Below are positions 33,060 to 40,151 of a DNA stretch of 40,151 bases, one piece after another. Made by a program: the position numbers and the translations under genes. Origin of the DNA: Bacteroidales bacterium (GTDB lineage: Bacteria; Bacteroidota; Bacteroidia; Bacteroidales; PWNQ01); contig JAIPAE010000010.1 of the NCBI GenBank assembly GCA_021740245.1, positions 1 through 40,151 on the forward strand. Reading direction: 5' to 3'. The notes beneath the pieces are model-generated. The model saw only the letters and a list, made by a program, of their open reading frames with translations, was not told the DNA's origin and made no database searches. Numbering within the stretch: the stretch's first letter is position 1; every line of letters begins with the position of its first letter.

Positions 33060-35393
33060 ATGAAAAAGTATTTTACCCTAATTATTCTATTGCTAACAGG
33101 AATCACGGGATGCTCCCAAGATTCAAAACCCACTGAAATTCACGGCTCCTATAGAAAAGCAATTCAGCTTTTACAACAAAGCAAAAAACAATTGCCGGCA
33201 GATAGCTTACTTATTGAGAAAGAATACAACAGGGTTCTGCGAGCGTATGCTAATGTTTCCGACAGCTTGAAAAACCATGCCCCGGAATCCAGTTTTATCG
33301 GCTTTGAAACACAGCGGCTTATCAATTTATGCTATGCAGCCGAAAGTATTGAAAAACTGCAACATCAGCAGAGAAACCTGTTTAAACATCTGGGGAAACA
33401 TCAAGATAAACTACCTAATCCGGATTCGATTCATAATGAAGTGGCAAAGTGTATCGTAAATAGTTATGAAAAGCAGTCCATCTGGTTTGAGGATACGTTA
33501 TTGCATTATGTAACCACAGCCATGCAACAGCATTTAAACAGTCTGGATGCCGAATCCTGGAAGCCAGGGCGTAAGCAGGCTTTTGTAAATATGTATGCTG
33601 CTCAATACTACAAAAGGGGTATTGTTTCCATGGCAGAACCGGTTTTCCGGCATTTCCGAAGGTTTTATCAATATGAGAAAACATCTGCAGAACAATTGCT
33701 GCTTTCGGAGAATTACAGGTTGTACTCATCGGATTTAAAACCCACAGAAAAAAAGATAGGTCAACTTATCAAAGGGAAAAGCATGCTTCTCTTCGTGAAT
33801 GAAGAAAGCCCTTTAAACCTGATTTACCTGATAAAGTTTATTCGGACAGCTCCACAATCCTTCCCATCAACACCGGTTGTTGTGCTTTGGGATGATTCCG
33901 CGGTGAGCAGTGCCTATATGAAAGCACTGAGAAGGAACCTGTCCAAACCGAAATATTACATTGCCGGTTTATCGGATAAAGATTGCAAGTCAGCCGAAAA
34001 ATACGCCTCTTTTACTGCTCAGGGAAAAAATGGAAAGCTTCAAATTGCTACCAACAATCCCATCGATTTTCAGGAATGGCTGGAAAAGCCTTTGGCAAAG
34101 CAAATGCAATACCAAAAAGAAAAGTTGATTAAGAATTATGAAAAGTTGCAGGCACGGAAAAAACGGCAGGAAAATCTGCCCCGGGATAGCAGCCTGAAGT
34201 ATCAAATTCAGGAAGGGAAACTAAAAGTGGAATGCAGGGGATACTGGGATTTTAATCCGAATTTGAAAGTTAAGCAATATGCATTTACCCAATCTTCACA
34301 GGGCGCGCTCAAATCGCAAAAGCAAATGGTTAAACTGGAAGTTTATCAGGAACATAATCCGATTTATTCGGTAAACTTTATTAGTGAAGGGAACCCGGTT
34401 GAAATCACACTTACAGCCGGACCACAGCATAGTTTTTCGGCAAGTTTTAAGGATAAAGAAAACCGTATTTGGAATCGTTTGTCACGAGAAACAGACAGTT
34501 TAATGCAAAAATCACAGGTTTATAATCACCTTATCAATAATTACCCATTTTCCAAAAGTGAGTTTATTCAAAAGCTTAGCTCTAAACAGCGGGAAATACA
34601 AAATTTAATAAATGATAAAATCGATAGTACATTACCTTTATTCAAACCTTTAGTTGAATTGAGAACAATTATTATTAAATTAAATAGCACAGAACCGGCC
34701 AAAGAAATTGGCTTTAATGATATCAATAAATATTATCCAACGGCCACTTTTGATTCTGTTATTTGGCGAAGCCCTCTTTATGGGAACTGGATTGATTCCT
34801 GGATGTTATACGGATCAAAAGACATGGTAAACGCCATTGATCAGGCTTTTGGTTACTGGAAAGTAGTTCCGGAAGCAGCCACTGAAGAGGTAGGACAATA
34901 CATCTGGGATCGCCTCAATGCCATGGGCCGCTTCGATGCATTGGTGCATCTGGATACCACCTGGCTGGCCGGTTGCAAAGGGGAGGAAAATCCGGATGTC
35001 AGAAAACGGATAGAAGGATACAAGCGCATGGCACCGGGCAAAAAAGCGCCGAATATAAGCTGGGAGAGCAAGGGAAAAACAAAGGATTTATACAGTTTGA
35101 AAGCAGATACGGTTATGGTAGTGTTTTGGTCAGATGATTGCAGTTATTGCAAAGAAAAATTGCCGAAGCTATATCAAAAATACAGCGATTCAAAACATGC
35201 AGAGGTGATAGCGGTTGCTGTGGATAAAGATGACAGCAGCCTGAAAGCCGGAAAAAAGTTCATGCCCAACTGGCATCATGTGTGGGCTGAAGATGGTTGG
35301 GAGGATGATTTGATTGAGCTATATAATGTGTTTGGGACCCCTGAAATGTATATCCTGGATGGGGATTTTAAAATAATTAGGAAATCTATTTGA
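33060..35393 (+). CDS. Lipoprotein with C-terminal TlpA/thioredoxin-like domain
   Basis: 777 aa. Lipoprotein signal MKKYFTLIILLLTGITGC (Cys18). A helical region (about 25-215) is followed by a segment (about 230-350; GKSMLLFVNEESP, PVVVLWDD, KPKYYIAGLSD) that looks like a second thioredoxin-type fold without cysteines, a beta-rich region (380-460), a helical region and a C-terminal thioredoxin domain (about 663-777) with the active site WSDDCSYCKEKLP (Cys694, Cys697) and a probable cis-Pro761 in FGTPEMY. It ends abruptly at FKIIRKSI, where TlpA-like proteins usually have another helix. Probably a periplasmic or outer-membrane-attached thiol-disulphide protein. Two copies of a palindromic repeat flank the gene. 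Confidence 0.88.
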   Translation: MKKYFTLIILLLTGITGCSQDSKPTEIHGSYRKAIQLLQQSKKQLPADSLLIEKEYNRVLRAYANVSDSLKNHAPESSFIGFETQRLINLCYAAESIEKLQHQQRNLFKHLGKHQDKLPNPDSIHNEVAKCIVNSYEKQSIWFEDTLLHYVTTAMQQHLNSLDAESWKPGRKQAFVNMYAAQYYKRGIVSMAEPVFRHFRRFYQYEKTSAEQLLLSENYRLYSSDLKPTEKKIGQLIKGKSMLLFVNEESPLNLIYLIKFIRTAPQSFPSTPVVVLWDDSAVSSAYMKALRRNLSKPKYYIAGLSDKDCKSAEKYASFTAQGKNGKLQIATNNPIDFQEWLEKPLAKQMQYQKEKLIKNYEKLQARKKRQENLPRDSSLKYQIQEGKLKVECRGYWDFNPNLKVKQYAFTQSSQGALKSQKQMVKLEVYQEHNPIYSVNFISEGNPVEITLTAGPQHSFSASFKDKENRIWNRLSRETDSLMQKSQVYNHLINNYPFSKSEFIQKLSSKQREIQNLINDKIDSTLPLFKPLVELRTIIIKLNSTEPAKEIGFNDINKYYPTATFDSVIWRSPLYGNWIDSWMLYGSKDMVNAIDQAFGYWKVVPEAATEEVGQYIWDRLNAMGRFDALVHLDTTWLAGCKGEENPDVRKRIEGYKRMAPGKKAPNISWESKGKTKDLYSLKADTVMVVFWSDDCSYCKEKLPKLYQKYSDSKHAEVIAVAVDKDDSSLKAGKKFMPNWHHVWAEDGWEDDLIELYNVFGTPEMYILDGDFKIIRKSI

Positions 35394-35406
35394 GGAAGGG
35401 CTTAAA

Positions 35407-35576
35407 AGGGCTAAAGCCCTGAGACTTATTCAGGGTGATCAAATCATGATAATCTCTGCCCTAAAGGACAGAGCAGTTAAAGGACAACTAAAAGACAAAG
35501 CTCCAATTACCCCTGCTTTCCAGGATTAAGGATTAGAGTTCCAAATGCCCTAATTGCCCCGGCCTTCAGGCCGGGG
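35407..35576 (+). repeat. Palindrome-rich (REP-like) repeat, copy B
   Basis: Starts 14 bp after the lipoprotein stop codon. It repeats the hairpins of copy A (AGGGCTAAAGCCCT, TCTGCCCTAAAGGACAGA, CCCCGGCCTTCAGGCCGGGG) and the interhairpin words atcaaatcat and atctctgcc, with a different centre. Confidence 0.85.
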
Positions 35577-35639
35577 AAGAAATGAGGAAAAGCAAATTTT
35601 CATTTCCTCATTTCCTTATTCCTTTTCCCTTCCTTTTCT

Positions 35640-35647
35640 TATCTTTG
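35640..35647 (+). promoter_or_regulatory. -7 box TATCTTTG of riboflavin synthase
   Basis: Exact -7 match 24 bp before ATG 35672. Upstream is a pyrimidine-rich tract without TTG at the usual distance. Confidence 0.6.
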
Positions 35648-35671
35648 CCGGAAACTTGAAAAACGAAAATT

Positions 35672-36280
35672 ATGTTTACTGGAATTGTAGAGAAAACAGG
35701 AAAAGTAGTTAAGGTTGAGCGTGATCGCGGCAACATTAACTTTACCATAGAAGTACCTTTTGGTGATGAGCTGAAAGTGGACCAGAGCATGGCACATGAC
35801 GGTGTTTGCCTAACGATTACCGATGTATATCCGGAGAAAAAACAATATGTGGTTACAGCTATTCAGGAAACCCTCGATAAAACGAACCTCAGCGAATGGA
35901 AAGAAGGTTACGAAGTGAACCTGGAGCGCAGCATGCCGATGGGTGCCCGTTTTGATGGTCATATTGTACAGGGCCATATCGACCAAACCGCTACCTGCAC
36001 TTCCGTAGAAGAAACCGACGGAAGCTGGTTGTTCTGGTTTGAATATGATCCAAAGGAAAACAATATAACCGTTGAAAAAGGTTCCATTTCTGTTAACGGT
36101 GTAAGCCTTACTGTTGTTGATTCCAAACCGAATATGTTCTCTGTGGCGATTATTCCGTTTACTTATGATGTTACTAACTTTCACAATTTCAAAAAAGGAA
36201 GCGTCGTCAATATCGAGTTTGATATATTTGGAAAATATGTAGCCAAGCTGCTGAAGCAGTACATGGAAGATATGAAATAG
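35672..36280 (+). CDS. ribE: Riboflavin synthase, alpha subunit
   Basis: 202 aa. It dismutates two 6,7-dimethyl-8-ribityllumazine molecules into riboflavin and 5-amino-6-ribitylamino-uracil, the last step of riboflavin synthesis, in the cytoplasm. Two lumazine-binding beta-barrel repeats are visible: MFTGIVEKTGKVV with SMAHDGVCLTITDV (first) and MGARFDGHIVQGHID with GSISVNGVSLTVVD (second), plus the C-terminal trimerisation helix. Standard length. Not beside other rib genes, and no FMN riboswitch is seen in front. Confidence 0.96.
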   Translation: MFTGIVEKTGKVVKVERDRGNINFTIEVPFGDELKVDQSMAHDGVCLTITDVYPEKKQYVVTAIQETLDKTNLSEWKEGYEVNLERSMPMGARFDGHIVQGHIDQTATCTSVEETDGSWLFWFEYDPKENNITVEKGSISVNGVSLTVVDSKPNMFSVAIIPFTYDVTNFHNFKKGSVVNIEFDIFGKYVAKLLKQYMEDMK

Positions 36281-36445
36281 GCTTCAAGTTTTAATGTTTA
36301 CCTCTTGTAGTTAATTACTTCGGATTTCACAGGGCAGACTGTGAAATTTGACTTTAGTAGCACAATTCAGCGGAGATGTAAGGTAAAAGAATTATTTTTC
36401 TTTTGGATAATAAACAACTCAAGTATTACTGACGTTTAATAATCG

Positions 36446-36453
36446 TATTTTTG
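36446..36453 (+). promoter_or_regulatory. -7 box TATTTTTG of lepA
   Basis: TATTTTTG only 7 bp before ATG 36461, implying a leaderless or near-leaderless mRNA. No TTG at -33. Confidence 0.5.
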
Positions 36454-36460
36454 CATTAAA

Positions 36461-38251
36461 ATGAAGAACCTGAGAAATTTTGTCATCATAGCCCATATTG
36501 ATCATGGGAAGAGCACATTGGCGGACAGGATGTTGCAGCATACCGGTACGATTTCTGAACGTGATTTTCAGAATCAGATGCTGGACAGCATGGATCTGGA
36601 GCGTGAGCGTGGAATTACCATAAAAAGCCATGCCATCCAAATGGATTACAAACATACTGATGGTGAAAAGTATCGTTTGAATTTGATTGATACACCGGGG
36701 CATGTTGATTTTTCCTATGAGGTGTCCCGCAGTATAGCCGCCGCTGAAGGTGCCTTGCTTGTGGTTGATGCTAGCCAGGGGATACAGGCACAAACGATTG
36801 CCAACCTTTACATGGCCATTGATCATGATTTGGAAATAGTCCCCGTATTGAATAAAATGGATTTGGAGGCAGCGCAACCCGAAGAAGTAAAAGACCAAAT
36901 CGTTGATTTGATAGGTTGTGAGCGTGATGATATTGTTGAAGCAAGTGCCAAAACGGGACTTGGAACACAGGAGATTTTTAATGCGATTATAGATAGAATC
37001 CCCAATCCTTCCGGAGACCCGCAAAAACCTTTGCAGGCAATGGTTTTCGATTCTGTTTATAACTCATACCGGGGGGTGGTGGTATATTTTCGTATTTATG
37101 ACGGAATCCTGAAACCTGGCGATAAACTTAAGTTTGTCAATTCTGAAAAAACCTATGATGCCGAAGAAATTGGAATTCTCAGACTCAAGCAGATTCCAAA
37201 ACAAAAAATGGAAGCCGGAGATGTTGGGTATTTGATATCAGGGATAAAGACTTCTAAAGATATTAAAGTTGGAGATACCATAACGCATGTTGAAAATCCA
37301 TGCAAAAACATCGTCTCTGGTTTTGAAGAATCAAAGCCAATGGTATATGCAGGAGTTTACCCCATTGATACGGATGATTATGAGGAGCTTAGGAATTCTT
37401 TAGAGAAGTTACAGTTGAATGATGCCTCCCTGGCCTTTGAACCGGAGTCCTCTATGGCGCTGGGTTTTGGCTTCCGTTGTGGATTCCTGGGCATGTTGCA
37501 TATGGAAATTGTGCAGGAACGGCTCGACCGCGAGTTTGATATGGGCGTGATTACTACAGTCCCGAATGTTTCGTACAAGGTTTTTACAACAGACAAAGAG
37601 GTTATAGAGGTTCATAACCCTTCCGGTTTACCGGAACCTACTTTGGTTGATCATATCGAAGAACCGATTATACATGCACAGATTATTACTAAAGAGGCTA
37701 CCGTCGGGCAAATTATGAAGCTATGCATTGATAAACGCGGGGCTTTGAAAAATCAGGTTTACCTGACTGCCGATCGCGTGGAGCTTACATTTGATATGCC
37801 CCTTAGTGAAGTTGTTTTCGATTTTTATGATAAGCTGAAAAGCATTTCACGGGGATATGCGTCACTGGATTATTATACAAAAGGATATCAGACCGCCCGC
37901 CTGGTGCGCCTGGACATCCTTATTAACGGTGAGCAGGTGGATGCATTATCTACCTTAACCCATTTTGATAATGCGTATGGTATTGGGCGAAAAATGTGTC
38001 AGCGCCTTAAAGAATTAATCCCGCGTCAGCAATTTGATATTGCCATTCAAGCTGCCATCGGAACAAAAATTATTGCCCGCGAAACCGTGAAAGCTGTGCG
38101 CAAAGATGTTACCGCCAAGTGTTATGGCGGTGATATTACCCGTAAACGTAAGTTGCTGGAAAAGCAGAAGAAAGGTAAAAAACGTATGCGGCAGGTCGGC
38201 AATGTAGAAATACCCCAAAAAGCCTTTATGCAGGTGTTGAAGATGGATTAG
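36461..38251 (+). CDS. lepA: Elongation factor 4 (LepA)
   Basis: 596 aa, standard length. Ribosome-bound translational GTPase involved in back-translocation or 30S assembly. Intact GTPase motifs: AHIDHGKST (11-19), RGITI (50-54), DTPGH with catalytic His81, and NKMD (131-134). Domains II, III ([16 protein letters not shown]), V and the LepA-specific C-terminal domain ([54 protein letters not shown]) are present. It provides an internal contrast to the EF-G paralogue at 7931. Single gene with a very short leader. Confidence 0.98.
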   Translation: MKNLRNFVIIAHIDHGKSTLADRMLQHTGTISERDFQNQMLDSMDLERERGITIKSHAIQMDYKHTDGEKYRLNLIDTPGHVDFSYEVSRSIAAAEGALLVVDASQGIQAQTIANLYMAIDHDLEIVPVLNKMDLEAAQPEEVKDQIVDLIGCERDDIVEASAKTGLGTQEIFNAIIDRIPNPSGDPQKPLQAMVFDSVYNSYRGVVVYFRIYDGILKPGDKLKFVNSEKTYDAEEIGILRLKQIPKQKMEAGDVGYLISGIKTSKDIKVGDTITHVENPCKNIVSGFEESKPMVYAGVYPIDTDDYEELRNSLEKLQLNDASLAFEPESSMALGFGFRCGFLGMLHMEIVQERLDREFDMGVITTVPNVSYKVFTTDKEVIEVHNPSGLPEPTLVDHIEEPIIHAQIITKEATVGQIMKLCIDKRGALKNQVYLTADRVELTFDMPLSEVVFDFYDKLKSISRGYASLDYYTKGYQTARLVRLDILINGEQVDALSTLTHFDNAYGIGRKMCQRLKELIPRQQFDIAIQAAIGTKIIARETVKAVRKDVTAKCYGGDITRKRKLLEKQKKGKKRMRQVGNVEIPQKAFMQVLKMD

Positions 38252-38343
38252 GCGAATAAAAATGCCTCGAATGCACGAATTTAAGGTGAATGTTTACAGG
38301 GAAGATATGATGCTCTTTTTTTAAATACTCCTATAGATATTTC

Positions 38344-38372
38344 TTGATACATTCAAGATAATGTTAATTTTG
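38344..38372 (+). promoter_or_regulatory. Promoter of the secreted protein gene, decides its start
   Basis: TTG (38344-38346), 18-nt spacer, TAATTTTG (38365-38372). Transcription would start near 38379, downstream of the ATG at 38361, so translation must begin at ATG 38391. Confidence 0.65.
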
Positions 38373-38390
38373 TTAAGAAATACAATTGAA

Positions 38391-39026
38391 ATGAAAGCAC
38401 TACTTATTCCTGTTTTTGTACTGTTCCTGTTTAATTTAAATGCTCAATCAAAAGATAAGAATGATAGTACTTCCTTTTTCAACCCTGATACCATTAGCGT
38501 GCAAAATTCCACAAAATCACCTCCCCAGGAAGGATTCAACTCATTTGAAATTCTTTCGGATTTTCAATATGAGGATAATCCTATTGCAATTAGACCTATC
38601 GATTATGGGAGCCTTTTGGTTGATCATCCCAAAAAAGAAATATTAGCTAAATTAAAAGTCAAATCAGATTCCCTGGATACTTACATTAAATCTCTGAGGG
38701 CGCTTTTGGATTCCTTCCCCCATGACAACTATACAGAGGTAAGCAAGATAATGATTGAGGAAAAGCAAGCCAATACATTAAAAAAGAAACTTGTTAGTTA
38801 TAAGAAGTTCATTACCTGCCATTTCACTGATTATTTTTCAGAAAACCAAACAGATGCAATATTAAATACTGATTTGCCCGAAAACTCATATAGTAACAGT
38901 TGGGAAGAATATAATTTTCACCAAACTATCAGAGTCGCTGCGCAACTAATGCTTGATAAAATCAGATATGAGGTCCATGAAGTCGAGAGAATCATCGTTA
39001 AAAATATGAATCCAACAGAAGAATAA
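38391..39026 (+). CDS. Secreted protein of unknown function
   Basis: 211 aa from ATG 38391, which opens a good signal peptide (MKALLIPVFVLFLFNLNAQ/S). An upstream in-frame ATG (38361) would add ten residues before the signal peptide and precedes the probable transcription start, so it is not used. The mature part begins with a Ser/Asn-rich linker, then helical segments (about 85-140, Lys/Leu-rich) and a C-terminal helix. One Cys in the mature part. I do not recognise the family. Confidence 0.8.
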   Translation: MKALLIPVFVLFLFNLNAQSKDKNDSTSFFNPDTISVQNSTKSPPQEGFNSFEILSDFQYEDNPIAIRPIDYGSLLVDHPKKEILAKLKVKSDSLDTYIKSLRALLDSFPHDNYTEVSKIMIEEKQANTLKKKLVSYKKFITCHFTDYFSENQTDAILNTDLPENSYSNSWEEYNFHQTIRVAAQLMLDKIRYEVHEVERIIVKNMNPTEE

Positions 39027-39219
39027 AGCTATATTCCGTAAAAAATTCTTTTATCTGTTAATTTTTTTCAATGGTTAGATAGGAACATCCATTGCAAACA
39101 TTATCGTGTATGCTAGCCATAATTATCATGGTTGCTTCATTCATTTGTCAAAACAATCTATTTTTTTATCAAAACCATATTTTTATTAGCTTTACGCTTC
39201 ATTTTCAAAATCTCAGAGT

Positions 39220-40151
39220 ATGCGTATATTATTATTTATCGCTTTGTTTGTGAGCTGCTTTCAGCTATCCGGGCAAGACATTTCTGATAAAGCAAATCAG
39301 GAAAAATATCAAGATTATGATGCTGTCACCATTTATGACAGTACAACAGTAGAAGTAAAGCCCAGTGGGTTGAGTTATGTGAACAACCACAAATTAGTCA
39401 GGATCAACTCCTTAAAAGGGGCTAAGCAAAATCATACGATTCGCTTCGATTATGATCCTCAGTCAGCTTTTGTAAGAGTGGATGAAGTCATCATCCATCG
39501 TGCTGATGGAAGTAAGGAAAATATCGATACATCAAAAGTCAAGGACTATCCAGCAGCCGCCCGTATGATTTATTGGGGAGCCCGCAAAAAAATGGTTCCG
39601 GTAGGACGCTTAAATCCGGGTGACATGGTAGAATATAAAATGTTCCGAAAGGGATTCACTTATGCTTTACTCAGAAATGATGATGACCGTTATGTGCCGC
39701 CGATGAAAGGGCATTATTACGACATAGTGGAATTTTGGAGTAAGCAGCCGGTTTTAAGAAAAGTCTTTGAAGTTTCTGCTCCCAAAGACAAACCCATGCA
39801 ATATGAGTTTTATCACGGAGAAGTGAAGGTTTCTTCCCGTTTTAAAAATGATCATATCGTTTATAATTTTACAAAGGAGGACATAATGCCTATGAAGCGG
39901 GAGCCTCATATGGTAGCTATGTCCAATGTAGCACCCAAGCTTCTTTTATCCACCAGTCCGGATTGGGAAGCTAAGTCAATGTGGTTTTATGGAGTGAATG
40001 AAGAATATGGCAGTTTTGAAACCACAACTGAGATCACAAAAAAGACCAATGAAATATTGGAAGGCGCCACTTCCGAACTGGATTCCATCGCCCGTCTAAC
40101 ACATTGGGTAGCTGATGAAATCCGTTATTCCGGTATATCCATGGGAGAAGG
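39220..40151 (+). CDS. DUF3857 / transglutaminase-like secreted protein (3' end outside window)
   Basis: 310 codons to the window edge, open to the end. Signal peptide MRILLFIALFVSCFQLSGQ/D. A DUF3857 domain covers about 35-230 (YDAVTIYDSTTVEVKPSG near its start, VDEVIIHRADGSKENI, VGRLNPGDMVEYK), with the beginning of a transglutaminase-like fold after about 280 (LDSIARLTHWVADEIRYSGI). The catalytic Cys-His-Asp triad would lie beyond the window. Such proteins are exported in Bacteroidota; function is unknown. No clear promoter box; ATG 39220 is the first start and opens the signal peptide. Confidence 0.88.
   Translation, partial: MRILLFIALFVSCFQLSGQDISDKANQEKYQDYDAVTIYDSTTVEVKPSGLSYVNNHKLVRINSLKGAKQNHTIRFDYDPQSAFVRVDEVIIHRADGSKENIDTSKVKDYPAAARMIYWGARKKMVPVGRLNPGDMVEYKMFRKGFTYALLRNDDDRYVPPMKGHYYDIVEFWSKQPVLRKVFEVSAPKDKPMQYEFYHGEVKVSSRFKNDHIVYNFTKEDIMPMKREPHMVAMSNVAPKLLLSTSPDWEAKSMWFYGVNEEYGSFETTTEITKKTNEILEGATSELDSIARLTHWVADEIRYSGISMGE

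Noticed and set aside
36419-37024. 201-aa frame antisense to lepA
   Set aside because: Shadow of a highly conserved gene.
38361-38390. Upstream ATG for the secreted protein at 38391
   Set aside because: It precedes the probable transcription start and would put ten residues before a clean signal peptide.

Overview
The window looks like chromosomal DNA of a member of the Bacteroidota, probably an order with a gliding/T9SS-type lifestyle rather than a classical gut Bacteroides; I cannot name the genus. The grounds are: promoters with the Bacteroidota -7 box TAnnTTTG (identical TATCTTTG copies recur at six places), weak or absent Shine-Dalgarno sequences, signal peptides ending in xQA/Q, an EF-G paralogue of the EF-G2 type, a CzcA-TolC fusion, a FISUMP-domain secreted protein with a T9SS-like sorting module, a DUF5686-type outer membrane protein remnant and a DUF3857 transglutaminase-like protein. 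Base composition is AT-rich throughout.

Layout. 1-6.1 kb: an alpha-oxoamine synthase overlapping tail-to-tail with a hybrid histidine kinase, followed by a stand-alone paralogue of that kinase's N-terminal module. 6.4-10.1 kb: tRNA-Asn, a PfkB sugar/nucleoside kinase and an EF-G paralogue whose GTPase motifs are degenerate. 10.4-12 kb: an ECF sigma factor with a small membrane protein (candidate anti-sigma factor) and a divergent membrane protein; both transcription directions carry the same ECF-type promoter (GTAACC-N15-CGTC). 12.7-14.9 kb: a KAS III-like condensing enzyme, D-aminoacyl-tRNA deacylase and a MazG-like pyrophosphohydrolase. 14.9-19 kb: a wrecked outer membrane protein gene, a methyltransferase, a small secreted TonB-C-like protein, an OsmC protein and an SDR/DUF2867 protein. 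19.6-21.1 kb: an AbgT-family transporter. 21.3-27.8 kb: a metal-efflux operon (His-rich leader protein, CzcA fused to a TolC-type channel, His-rich adaptor).

28.3-30.6 kb is an accessory island: a PmeII-like restriction endonuclease gene broken by a frameshift and its DNA methyltransferase gene broken by one stop codon, flanked by a 39-bp direct repeat. The methyltransferase stop sits on the central base of a perfect 27-bp odd palindrome, so that flipping a single base would restore the reading frame. 31-35.6 kb: tRNA-Arg, a FISUMP protein, a thioredoxin-fold lipoprotein, and two copies of a palindrome-rich intergenic repeat bracketing the latter. 35.6-40.15 kb: riboflavin synthase, elongation factor 4 (LepA), an unknown secreted protein and the start of a DUF3857/transglutaminase protein that runs off the window.

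The most informative observations are the self-contained ECF regulatory module with matched divergent promoters, the palindrome-centred nonsense codon in the decayed restriction-modification island, the embedded signal peptide in the CzcA-TolC fusion, the duplicated sensor module and the EF-G paralogue lacking catalytic residues. I did not find a complete system that I would call wholly undescribed.
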